Assembly (NCBI GenBank): GCA_026706425.1
Contig: JAPOYW010000215.1
Location: 1 to 6,227 of the forward strand
Length of the DNA: 6,227 nucleotides
DNA from: Gammaproteobacteria bacterium
GTDB lineage: Bacteria > Pseudomonadota > Gammaproteobacteria > Pseudomonadales > Azotimanducaceae
Direction of reading: 5' to 3'
Position 1 is the stretch's first letter. Each line of letters opens with the position of its first letter. The notes under the pieces were generated by a model. That model ran no database searches, had not been told where the DNA came from, and worked only from the letters and a program-made list of their open reading frames with translations. The position numbers were made by a program, and so were the translations under genes. Shown here piece by piece: positions 1 through 5,841 of this stretch.

Positions 1-801
1 GTCCCACGGTCCGTCGGCCTCGTCCTTCTGCGCCACCGGGTTGACCTGCCAGGACAGCAGCGAAACCCGGTTGCCGGTCAGGAGCCACGTGCGGCCGGTG
101 ACGTCCTTGGCGTCGTCGGTGCACAGCCACACGACGGTCGGCGAGACCTTCTCGGGCGGCACGGCGTCCTTGGCTTGCTCCGGGAGGATGTCCTCCGTCA
201 ACCGGGACAGCGCGGTCGGCGCGAGGATGTTCACGGTCACGCCGTAACGGGCACCTTCGAGATACAGGCAGCGGGCGAACCCGGCGATGCCGGCCTTTGC
301 CGCACCGTAGTTGGTTTGCCCGAAGTTGCCGAGCAGCCCGGAGGTCGAACTGGTGACGATGATGCGACCGCCCTCGCCCTGTTCCAGCATCCGGTCGTAG
401 GCCGCCTTGGCGCTGTAGTAGGTACCGCGCAGGTGCACGTCGTTGACCACTTCCCACATGTCGTCGGTCATGTTCTTGAACGACTTGTCGCGCAGGATTC
501 CGGCGTTGCAGATGCAGATATCGAGCTGGCCGAAGTTGTCGACGGCGGTTTGGACCATGCCCTGGGCCTGCGCCTTGTCGGCCACCGATCCGTAATCCGC
601 GACGGCTTGACCGCCGGCTTCGCGAATCTCCTCGACTACGCCATCCGCCATCGATGTACCGGCACCGGTGCCGTCGCGGGCGCCGCCCAAATCGTTGACT
701 ACCACCGCGGCGCCCTCCGCAGCCAACAGCAGCACGTGGGTACGACCCAAACCACCTCCGGCGCCGGTCACGAGCGCGACCTTGCCGTCCAGCATCCCCA
801 T
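1..801 (-). CDS. Short-chain dehydrogenase of the HSD17B4/multifunctional-enzyme-2 type, C-terminus cut by window edge
   Basis: The frame is open from ATG at 801 to the left edge, giving 267 residues without a stop. It is a classical SDR: glycine-rich cofactor motif TGAGGGLGR at residues 12-20, CNAG at 98-101 (variant of NNAG), Ser152, and the catalytic Tyr165-x3-Lys169. Asp37 at the end of the second strand suggests NAD(H) preference. The segments NDLGG (36-40), AGILRDKSF (100-108), VHLRGTYY (122-129) and GNFGQTNYGAAK (158-169) resemble the (3R)-hydroxyacyl-CoA dehydrogenase domain of peroxisomal multifunctional enzyme 2 and its stand-alone bacterial relatives, so a cytoplasmic acyl-CoA or lipid/steroid oxidoreductase is likely; the exact substrate is inference. 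The start is supported by GGGAGA about 6 bases upstream; a second ATG two codons later is less well placed. It follows creD on the same strand after about 76 bases. The family usually ends a few tens of residues beyond the edge. Confidence 0.9.
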   Translation of the reverse strand, partial: MGMLDGKVALVTGAGGGLGRTHVLLLAAEGAAVVVNDLGGARDGTGAGTSMADGVVEEIREAGGQAVADYGSVADKAQAQGMVQTAVDNFGQLDICICNAGILRDKSFKNMTDDMWEVVNDVHLRGTYYSAKAAYDRMLEQGEGGRIIVTSSTSGLLGNFGQTNYGAAKAGIAGFARCLYLEGARYGVTVNILAPTALSRLTEDILPEQAKDAVPPEKVSPTVVWLCTDDAKDVTGRTWLLTGNRVSLLSWQVNPVAQKDEADGPWD

Positions 802-808
802 CGAAATC

Positions 809-834
809 TCCCGTCTCAAGCTAAGCAAACGGGA
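809..834 (-). promoter_or_regulatory. Inverted repeat that could fold over the ribosome binding site
   Basis: TCCCGT and ACGGGA form a 6-bp inverted repeat (829-834 and 809-814) separated by 14 bases. In the transcript the downstream arm contains most of the GGGAGA ribosome binding site of the dehydrogenase starting at 801, so the hairpin could limit its translation. The repeat is seen directly; the regulatory role is inference. Confidence 0.3.
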
Positions 835-835
835 C

Positions 836-863
836 AGTGTATTGCGCGAGGGCACAAAGGCAA
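836..863 (-). promoter_or_regulatory. Candidate sigma70-type promoter for the leftmost dehydrogenase
   Basis: In the gap between creD and the dehydrogenase, the minus strand reads TTGCCT (863-858) and TACACT (841-836) with a 16-base spacer. Each box matches 4 of 6 consensus bases. Transcription would start near 829, about 28 bases before the start codon. This is a weak match found by eye; co-transcription with creD is equally possible. Confidence 0.25.
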
Positions 864-877
864 GGCGGATGAGCCGT

Positions 878-2203
878 TCAGCCGCTGTCTTCCACTGCTT
901 CCGGCGTCAGTTTACGCGTCGCGCTCATGACCACGCCGAGCATCAACAACAGGATGGCCGCGCCGACCAGGAGCGCGAACGACTCGAGCCGCAGCAACAC
1001 GAACAGCACGCCGTAGAGTGCGCTGAGCGTAACCGCCGTGACGATGCCGAGGCCGACGTTCTTCGTGGAGGCATGGGCGTAGCCGGCGATCATGATCGTC
1101 AACATCGCCGCCGCGACCGCGTAGCCGAGGGTGAAGCCGATGTGCTCGGCCAGTGCGAGGAGGGTGATGAAGAACAACGCGAGGGCGATGCCGACGACGC
1201 CGTACTGAACGAAGTGGAAGCGCAGGCCGGTCAGTAGTTCGAGGCAGAGGATGCTCACGAGGGTCAGGGCGATGAACAGCACGCCGTACTTCAGGCTTCG
1301 TTGCACGGACTTGTACAGGTTGACCGGTTCGTAGGCGCCGAATCCCACGTCCAGGTTGCCCATGCGGGCTACCTCGGGCACCCCATCGAGCGGGTGGCTG
1401 ACCGCCGAGATGCTCGGAAATCCACGCGCGAGCTTGTGGACGGTCCAGGATGCCGAGAACCCCGCTTCGCCAATGTCGTGGCGATCGGGCAGGAACCGGC
1501 CGTCGAAGCTCGGGTGAGGCCAAGTGGAATTGATCTCCAGGGTGGAGCGATCCCCCACCGGCACGGCGGAGATACGGCGCGTGGCGCGTAGATCGAGGGA
1601 GAGCGTGAAGGAAGCGCCGTCAGCCGCATCGCCCGCGACGAGGGCGTGCAACGCCGGACTGCCCAAAGCGCCCCCGCCGGCCTCCAACGGAGTCACCGTG
1701 CCCTCCCAGGTCAATGTCGCGCCGCGCAGGCCGCGGGAATCCGATACCCCGACGACGACCTCGGCTTGATCGAGCCGAGCCGATCCGAACCGTGCTTGGA
1801 GGGCGTCGAGATCGAGGGGTTCGAACGCGCCGGCGGCGGTGACCTCGAGATGGAAGACCGGCGTCGAGTAGATCGCACGCTGGCGCATCTCGTGGCGGCT
1901 GTCGATGCGCATGTCCAGCTCGCGGGGCGCGACGGTGACGCGGTGAACGGTCTCCATGTCCTCGACGTGCCGGACGAACGGAATCACGAGCAAGGGTCCG
2001 GTTACGCGCTGCCTCCCGCCCCAGGATTTGGAGATTCCGCTGATCGCCTCGTCTCGGAACCCTTCCCGCTCCGAGACGATCCAGTTCACCAGCAGTAGTG
2101 GCACCATCAGGGCAACGATGAGCGCTGTTACGATGATGAAGCGGAGCGACGCGGAGCTCGAATCCACTTTGAGATCCATGCTGCTTGCCAGTGACGAAGC
2201 CAT
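878..2203 (-). CDS. creD: CreD family inner-membrane protein
   Basis: This is a 441-residue protein, close to the roughly 450 residues of E. coli CreD. One N-terminal membrane helix (about 22-41) is followed by SEREGFRDEA and by RVTGPLLVIPF (66-76), as in CreD, where the equivalent reads like LVGPLIAIP. A large presumably periplasmic domain follows (about 45-300). The family signature GFGAYEPVNLYKSVQRSLKYG (287-307) leads into about five C-terminal helices (306-326, 333-353, 357-375, 383-403, 408-428) with LALAEHIGFTLGYA (349-362). CreD belongs to the CreBC regulon in enterobacteria and affects envelope stress and beta-lactam or colicin responses, but its biochemical activity is unknown. No creB or creC lies within the window. 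The start is uncertain: ATG 2203 is used here; TTG 2212 and ATG 2179 (beginning MDLKVDSS, nearer the usual length before the first helix) are in frame, and none has a strong ribosome binding site. About 103 bases separate it from the Rid gene upstream on the same strand. Confidence 0.92.
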   Translation of the reverse strand: MASSLASSMDLKVDSSSASLRFIIVTALIVALMVPLLLVNWIVSEREGFRDEAISGISKSWGGRQRVTGPLLVIPFVRHVEDMETVHRVTVAPRELDMRIDSRHEMRQRAIYSTPVFHLEVTAAGAFEPLDLDALQARFGSARLDQAEVVVGVSDSRGLRGATLTWEGTVTPLEAGGGALGSPALHALVAGDAADGASFTLSLDLRATRRISAVPVGDRSTLEINSTWPHPSFDGRFLPDRHDIGEAGFSASWTVHKLARGFPSISAVSHPLDGVPEVARMGNLDVGFGAYEPVNLYKSVQRSLKYGVLFIALTLVSILCLELLTGLRFHFVQYGVVGIALALFFITLLALAEHIGFTLGYAVAAAMLTIMIAGYAHASTKNVGLGIVTAVTLSALYGVLFVLLRLESFALLVGAAILLLMLGVVMSATRKLTPEAVEDSG

Positions 2204-2306
2204 GCCACGCAATGTAGCGTCGGCTGTGAGTCGAGGTGTGCAATTCGAAAGCCGAAATCGTGCAGGAAACGAGCAAACGGGTTCTAAGGGTTTGTCGGCG
2301 TCGCAA

Positions 2307-2690
2307 CTAAGGCAGAAGTGCGTCCACTTCGATTTCGATCAGCAGGCGGTCGTCGACGAGCCTGGAGACTTCGACGCAGGTCGCGGCGGGGTCGATGCCC
2401 CGGAACGTTTCGCGGTGGGCGCGAGCGAATCCCTCGAACCGGGCCATGTCGGTCAGAAAAGTACGAGTTCGAACGACGTCCTTCATGCTTACGCCGAGTT
2501 CTTCGAGCGCGCCTTGGATCTTGGCGAACACGAAGCTGGCTTGAGCGTAGACGCTGTCGCCGCCAACAACGTTGCCGTTCCCGTCCACCGCGGTGGTTCC
2601 CGATACGGCAATGAATCGTCCCGCCCGGACCGCGCGACAATAGGCCGCCTGCTCCTCCCAACGAGATCCGCTATAGGTTCGTTGTTTCAT
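2307..2690 (-). CDS. Rid/YjgF/UK114-family protein lacking the deaminase arginine
   Basis: A 127-residue protein, the normal size for the Rid family, which forms trimers. Recognisable segments are SGSRWEEQAAYCRAVRAG (7-24), AVSGTTAVDGNGNVVGG (28-44), VRTRTFLTDM (73-82) and CVEVSRLVDDRLLIEIEVDAL (105-125). In RidA the sequence PARSCVEV carries the arginine that binds the carboxylate of imine/enamine substrates such as 2-aminoacrylate; here the same place reads PAATCVEV, so the arginine is Ala103. That fits a non-RidA subgroup (Rid4-7 type) for which imine deaminase activity is not expected, and the function is unknown. The ATG at 2690 was chosen because relatives begin just before the SGSxWE segment; GTG codons at 2714 and 2717 would extend it by 8 or 9 residues. 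No strong ribosome binding site is visible. The gene is divergent from the kinase-family gene and upstream of creD on the same strand. Confidence 0.9.
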   Translation of the reverse strand: MKQRTYSGSRWEEQAAYCRAVRAGRFIAVSGTTAVDGNGNVVGGDSVYAQASFVFAKIQGALEELGVSMKDVVRTRTFLTDMARFEGFARAHRETFRGIDPAATCVEVSRLVDDRLLIEIEVDALLP

Positions 2691-2766
2691 TCTGATGCGG
2701 TCCGTGGGCGTCACCACACGCGGGCGAGAGCGTTACGATGGCGGAGTGCACGGTACCGGACCACCC
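2691..2766. promoter_or_regulatory. Divergent intergenic region between the Rid and kinase-family genes
   Basis: These 76 bases must hold the promoters for both outward-facing genes unless their transcripts begin inside the opposite gene. TTACGAT at 2734-2740 resembles a -10 box for the plus strand, but no convincing -35 was found. If the kinase-family gene starts at its earliest in-frame ATG (2695), almost no intergenic space remains. Confidence 0.3.
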
Positions 2767-3828
2767 GTGACAATTGAACTGCTGATTACGGCGGACGACC
2801 GCACCGGCGCGTTGGAGACCGGCGGCGCGTGCGCCGACCTTGGCTTCGACGTTCGACTGACCGCCGCGCCGGGCGCGACCGACGATTGTGCAGTGATCGA
2901 CCTCGACAGTCGTCACTGCACCGCGACCGAAGCGGCCGGCCGGATCGGCGAGGCGCATCGGCTCGCCGCGTGTTTCCGCTGCCACAAGATGGACTCCGGA
3001 CTACGGGGCAACTGGGCGCACGAAGTGGCGTCCCTGATTGCCCAGGGCCGGCGCGTGGGAGTCCTCGCGAGTTTTCCCGACGCGGGCAGGCGCTGCGACG
3101 ACGGCACGGTCTACATCCGCGACGAGCCGGTGGCCGAGAGCCCCTTCGGACGTGATCCCCGCAACCGCTTGCTGTCCAGCCGGCCCGTCGACTACCTGCG
3201 AGCGGCGGGTTGTGGGAGCGCGATGGCGGACGGGCACTTGGTGGTTCTCGATGCCAACACGAATGACGAGTTGAACGCGGCGGCGGTTCGGTGTCGGGAG
3301 GAGGATCGCATGCTCGTCGGCACGACGGGTGGAGTCGGCGCCTACGTCGCGACCCTGCGCTCTGGACGACGTGGCGACTTGCCCCCGCTGCCGCGACCGG
3401 CGCTGATCGTCTGCGGAAGCCTGCACCCGCTCAGCCGTATGCAGGTTTCGAAGCTCGATTGCCTGACGGTTGGGCCCGACGATAGTGCCGAACAAGCCTT
3501 GATCGCGCTGCGAGGTGGCGAGGACGTGATTCTGGCCACCGAGTTGACTACGGCTGAGATCGGGGACGCTGCGGCAGAGTCCATGGCGTCGGCGGTCGCC
3601 ACCACGGCCTGGGATTGGGTCACGGCAACTGGCGCACCGACTTTGATTGTCCTGGGCGGAGACACGGCGGCCGCGATCCTGGGCGATCGCACGCTGCGTG
3701 TATTGGGCAGTGCGGATACCGCGGTTCCCTTATGCCAGACGGAGGAGGGTCTCGCGGTGGTAACCAAGGGAGGTGGCATTGGCGAGGAGGACACCTTGGC
3801 GGGGCTGTTGTCACGAACCACTGCGTAG
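2767..3828 (+). CDS. Four-carbon acid sugar kinase family protein (DUF1537, OtnK/DtnK-like)
   Basis: A 353-residue protein with both halves of the family. The N-terminal sugar-binding half has LLITADDRTGALETG (5-19; compare IADDLTGANDTG), KMDSGLRGN (74-82; compare KIDSTLRGN) and SPFGRDP (125-131). The C-terminal nucleotide-binding half has VCGSLHPLSRMQV (215-227), LGGDTAAAIL (296-305) and TKGGGIGEEDTLAGLL (333-348). Characterised members are ATP-dependent kinases of D-threonate, D-erythronate or 3-oxo-tetronate in tetronate catabolism. Here the usual partners (PdxA2 dehydrogenase, class II aldolase, isomerase) are absent, so the substrate cannot be assigned. It is shorter than the common 400-plus residues, though all motifs are present. 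GTG 2767 was chosen because the family begins directly before this first motif, with GGA about 6 bases upstream; in-frame GTG 2746 and ATG 2695 are alternatives. It is probably co-transcribed with the genes that follow. Confidence 0.88.
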   Translation: MTIELLITADDRTGALETGGACADLGFDVRLTAAPGATDDCAVIDLDSRHCTATEAAGRIGEAHRLAACFRCHKMDSGLRGNWAHEVASLIAQGRRVGVLASFPDAGRRCDDGTVYIRDEPVAESPFGRDPRNRLLSSRPVDYLRAAGCGSAMADGHLVVLDANTNDELNAAAVRCREEDRMLVGTTGGVGAYVATLRSGRRGDLPPLPRPALIVCGSLHPLSRMQVSKLDCLTVGPDDSAEQALIALRGGEDVILATELTTAEIGDAAAESMASAVATTAWDWVTATGAPTLIVLGGDTAAAILGDRTLRVLGSADTAVPLCQTEEGLAVVTKGGGIGEEDTLAGLLSRTTA

Positions 3829-3851
3829 TACGGCGGAGTAGTATCGACGAC

Positions 3852-4001
3852 GTGTACGACCTTCGAACCCTCGCCAATGGCACTCCACCGGACCACTATC
3901 GGGTCGAATACGGAGAGACCCCCCACTGCGGCAGCGGCGACGACCCCTTCGGCACGCTGGAGGTACGGGACGGCCAACTCGTCTACGTTCCGAGGACCTA
4001 G
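3852..4001 (+). CDS. Possible small protein of 49 residues, unrecognised
   Basis: A GTG-initiated frame lies 23 bases after the kinase-family stop and ends in TAG at 3999-4001, 52 bases before the next dehydrogenase. The product is hydrophilic, with PPDHYRVEYGETPHCGSGDD (12-31), a single Cys26, no membrane segment, and a C-terminal stretch GTLEVRDGQLVYVPRT (34-49) that reads like two short beta strands. About three quarters of third positions are G or C, like the neighbouring genes, and the composition (Tyr, Asp, Phe, few low-complexity runs) looks protein-like. Against it: the only purine-rich site, GGCGGAG at 3832-3838, is about 13 bases before the GTG, which is too far for a good ribosome binding site. 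I do not recognise the family. Without it, the 225 bases between the two genes would be mostly empty. Confidence 0.45.
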   Translation: MYDLRTLANGTPPDHYRVEYGETPHCGSGDDPFGTLEVRDGQLVYVPRT

Positions 4002-4041
4002 GCGTCTCGAAACAACGCTAAACTGGCTGCCGATTCCATCG

Positions 4042-4048
4042 AAGGAAG
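4042..4048 (+). promoter_or_regulatory. Ribosome binding site of the second dehydrogenase
   Basis: AAGGAAG lies 5 bases before the ATG at 4054. It decides between this ATG and the out-of-frame ATG at 4050, which would give an arginine-rich shadow frame. Confidence 0.7.
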
Positions 4049-4053
4049 TATGC

Positions 4054-4838
4054 ATGGCCGATCTTTTCGATCTCACCGGCAAGGTCGCCCTGGTCACAGG
4101 CGGCAGCCGGGGCTTGGGCAGGGCCATGGTGCTGGCGTTCGCCGAACGCGGGGCGGACGTGGTGGTCACCAGCCGCAAGGCGAACAACTGCGAGGCGGTG
4201 GCCGAGGAAGCCCGCGCGTTGGGGGTCCGTGCGCTGCCCTACGGCTGCCATGTGGGCCGCTGGGACGAACTCGGCAAACTCGCCGACGCCGCCTACGCCG
4301 AGTTCGGCAAGGTGGACATCCTGGTCAACAACGCCGGCATGTCGCCGCTCTACCCGAAGCTCTCGGCCGTTACCGAGGATCTCTTCGACAAGGTCGTCGG
4401 CGTCAACCTGAAAGGGCCCTACCGGCTTTCGGCGATCGTCGGCGAGCGCATGGCTGCGGGGGAGGGCGGTGCTATCGTCAACGTCAGCAGCACGGCGGCG
4501 GTGCAGGCGACGCCGGGGTCCGAGCCCTACGGCGCGGCCAAGGCCGGCATCAACTCGCTGACCCTCTCGCTCGCCCGGGCCTACGCGCCCAAGGTTCGCG
4601 TCAACTGCATCCAGGCGGGACCATTTCTGACGGACATCTCGAAAGCCTGGGACATGGAAGCCTTCGAGAGGAGCGCCAAGACCGGAATTGCGTTGCAACG
4701 TGGCGGACAACCGGAGGAGGTGGTCGGCGCGGCGCTGTATCTCGCGAGCGACGCGGGAAGCTTCACCACGGGCGCCATCATGGGGGTCGATGGCGGCTCG
4801 TTCTCCTCGCGAGGAGCACCTCGCCCGGCACGCGATAG
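4054..4838 (+). CDS. FabG-like short-chain dehydrogenase with no in-frame stop (probable frameshift near its end)
   Basis: The ATG at 4054 has a good ribosome binding site. Residues 1-252 form a complete classical SDR: TGGSRGLG (15-22), NNAG (92-95), Asn118 in VNLKG, Ser146, Tyr159-x3-Lys163 (YGAAK), AGPFLTDI (188-195) and the C-terminal GAIMGVDGGSF (240-250). Ser40-Arg41 after the second strand suggests NADP(H) preference. The substrate is unknown; this is a general 3-oxoacyl reductase-like cytoplasmic enzyme. The family normally stops within a few residues of VDGGxF, but this frame has no stop: it runs on through the antisense of the ATP-grasp gene into nadA. The end given here is the first stop in any plus-strand frame after the SDR core, TAG at 4836-4838, reached if one base is missing between about 4801 and 4835; that would give roughly 261 residues. 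The true C-terminus is therefore uncertain. It is convergent with the ATP-grasp gene. Confidence 0.85.
4803..4816. repeat. Perfect 14-base palindrome at the end of the second dehydrogenase
   Basis: CTCCTCGCGAGGAG is its own reverse complement. It can form a 5-bp stem with a CGCG loop. It sits right after the codons for the conserved SDR C-terminus, where the expected stop is missing. There is no following T-run, so it is not a standard intrinsic terminator. Confidence 0.6.
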
Positions 4839-4887
4839 GCACCTTGACGGCATCAACACCGGTTCACGCGGCACCGCTGCCGGACGT

Positions 4888-5781
4888 TCAGGAAGAAGAC
4901 CCAAAACGCCGGGACAATGCGTCGACAACCCTCGATGTGAGATCCACGCCCGTGACCTGCTCGTAGGTTCCGAGCCAGCCGGGGTTGGCGACGTTGATCT
5001 CCAGGGCGCGGGATCCGACCAGGTCGATGGTGGCGAAGCGAACGCCGAGGCCGTCGAGTCCGTTCGCCAGATGCGCCACGGTCGATGCTTCGTCGCGCGA
5101 GAGCGCGGCGTGGAACGCCTCGGCCCCGGCACCGAGGTTGCCGCGATGGTCGAGGGGGCGTTTGCCGTAGGTGCCGATGACCTTGCCGGCGGCGACAAGC
5201 GTGCGTTTTTCGCCCTCGTCGCCGGGGTCGAGATAGGCCTGGAGCAGGGCGTAGCGGTTGTCGCGGGTGAGGTGTTCCAGGATCGCGCGGCGGTTGGTGT
5301 CTTCCTGACGCAGCCGGAACACGTCGCGTCCGAAACTCGCCGCCGTGGGCTTGGCGATCCAGTCGCCGCCGCGCGCAACGATGGCGGCGAGCTTGTCCGG
5401 GTCGTTCGAGACGTGGGTTTCCGGTTGGGGTATGTCGTGGGCGGCGAGGAACAGGGAGACCTTGCCGTGCTGGTACACGAGGGCGTCGACGGTGTTGACG
5501 AAACGCGCCTGGTCCAGCGAGCGCAGGAGCTGCATCCGATCGAGGAAGGTCGCCTGGGATCCGAAGCCCAGCACGAAGTAGAGGTCGAAGTCCGCGACGG
5601 CCACCGTGCTGCCCGACGCCTCGCGCGCCAAGACCCGTCGACCGTGCATGGCGAGCGACTCGTGATCGATTCGCGACACCGACCAACCGGCCGCGGCGAA
5701 CGCCTGCGGCAGGCGCAGGTGGTTGTCGTTCGCGGGAAGTCCGCGGCTTGGGTCGGATACGAAGAACGCGACGCGTGGCAT
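4888..5781 (-). CDS. GshB-like ATP-grasp protein with altered substrate motifs
   Basis: A 297-residue protein alignable by eye along its length with prokaryotic glutathione synthetase (E. coli GshB, about 316 residues). Matching segments: RFVNTVDALVYQHGK (93-107; GshB VNKPQSLRDCNEK), WIAKP with Lys144 (ATP binding), LLQAYLDPGDEGEKRTLV (179-196), HRGNLGAGA (212-220), and GVRFATIDLVG then LEINVANPG (246-268), where Asp253, Glu261 and Asn263 match the magnesium-binding residues. Two GshB hallmarks differ: the RKDPPFD region reads LGFGSQAT (71-78), and the glycine-rich loop DGMGG reads TAASFG (146-151). So this is probably an ATP-dependent carboxylate-amine ligase, but glutathione synthesis is not assured. 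Start ATG 5781 fits the family N-terminus (RVAFFVSDPSRGL); longer in-frame starts would run into antisense nadA. No clear ribosome binding site precedes it. It is divergent from nadA across 60 bases and convergent with the dehydrogenase at 4054. Confidence 0.85.
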   Translation of the reverse strand: MPRVAFFVSDPSRGLPANDNHLRLPQAFAAAGWSVSRIDHESLAMHGRRVLAREASGSTVAVADFDLYFVLGFGSQATFLDRMQLLRSLDQARFVNTVDALVYQHGKVSLFLAAHDIPQPETHVSNDPDKLAAIVARGGDWIAKPTAASFGRDVFRLRQEDTNRRAILEHLTRDNRYALLQAYLDPGDEGEKRTLVAAGKVIGTYGKRPLDHRGNLGAGAEAFHAALSRDEASTVAHLANGLDGLGVRFATIDLVGSRALEINVANPGWLGTYEQVTGVDLTSRVVDALSRRFGSSS

Positions 5782-5841
5782 GGAGGCGGGCAGGTGCGAC
5801 CGGCGGGTTCGTTGTTCGTTGACTGGGTGTATTATCGCGCC
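5782..5841. promoter_or_regulatory. Divergent promoter region between the ATP-grasp gene and nadA
   Basis: This 60-base gap is richer in A and T than its surroundings. TATTAT at 5830-5835 resembles a -10 box for nadA (5 of 6), and on the minus strand the overlapping GATAAT (5836-5831) resembles one for the ATP-grasp gene (5 of 6). Neither has a good -35 at the usual distance: TTGACT at 5819-5824 is only 5 bases from TATTAT. If TATTAT is used, the nadA transcript would begin at or next to its ATG. Confidence 0.3.
5807..5820. repeat. Tandem heptamer (GTTCGTT) x2 upstream of nadA
   Basis: Two perfect adjacent copies of GTTCGTT occupy 5807-5813 and 5814-5820, between the divergent start codons. 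This could be a regulator site or a chance duplication; no known NAD-pathway operator was recognised. Confidence 0.5.

Noticed and set aside
175..930. Plus-strand frame of 251 codons
   Set aside because: It is antisense to the leftmost dehydrogenase, whose motifs are complete on the minus strand; the plus-strand product has no recognisable domain.
2676..2686. GGTTCGTTGTT shared with 5806-5816 near nadA
   Set aside because: An 11-base match is expected by chance in a window of this size, and this copy lies within the first codons of the Rid gene.
1956..2777. Plus-strand frame of 273 codons covering the Rid gene
   Set aside because: It is antisense to creD and the Rid gene, both of which match known families; no motifs are seen in the plus-strand product.
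3342..4187. Minus-strand frame of 281 codons under the kinase-family gene
   Set aside because: It has a low-complexity Ser/Ala/Pro/Arg composition, is antisense to strong DUF1537 motifs, and spans three plus-strand genes.
4050..4838. Plus-strand frame of 262 codons overlapping the second dehydrogenase
   Set aside because: Its product is arginine- and glycine-rich with no recognisable motifs and lies one base out of phase with the clear SDR frame at 4054. Only its stop codon is of interest, as the likely stop of the SDR after a one-base shift.
4869..4882. Hairpin CGGCA-CCGC-TGCCG just past the ATP-grasp stop
   Set aside because: The stem is only 5 bp with no T-run on either strand, so an intrinsic terminator cannot be claimed.
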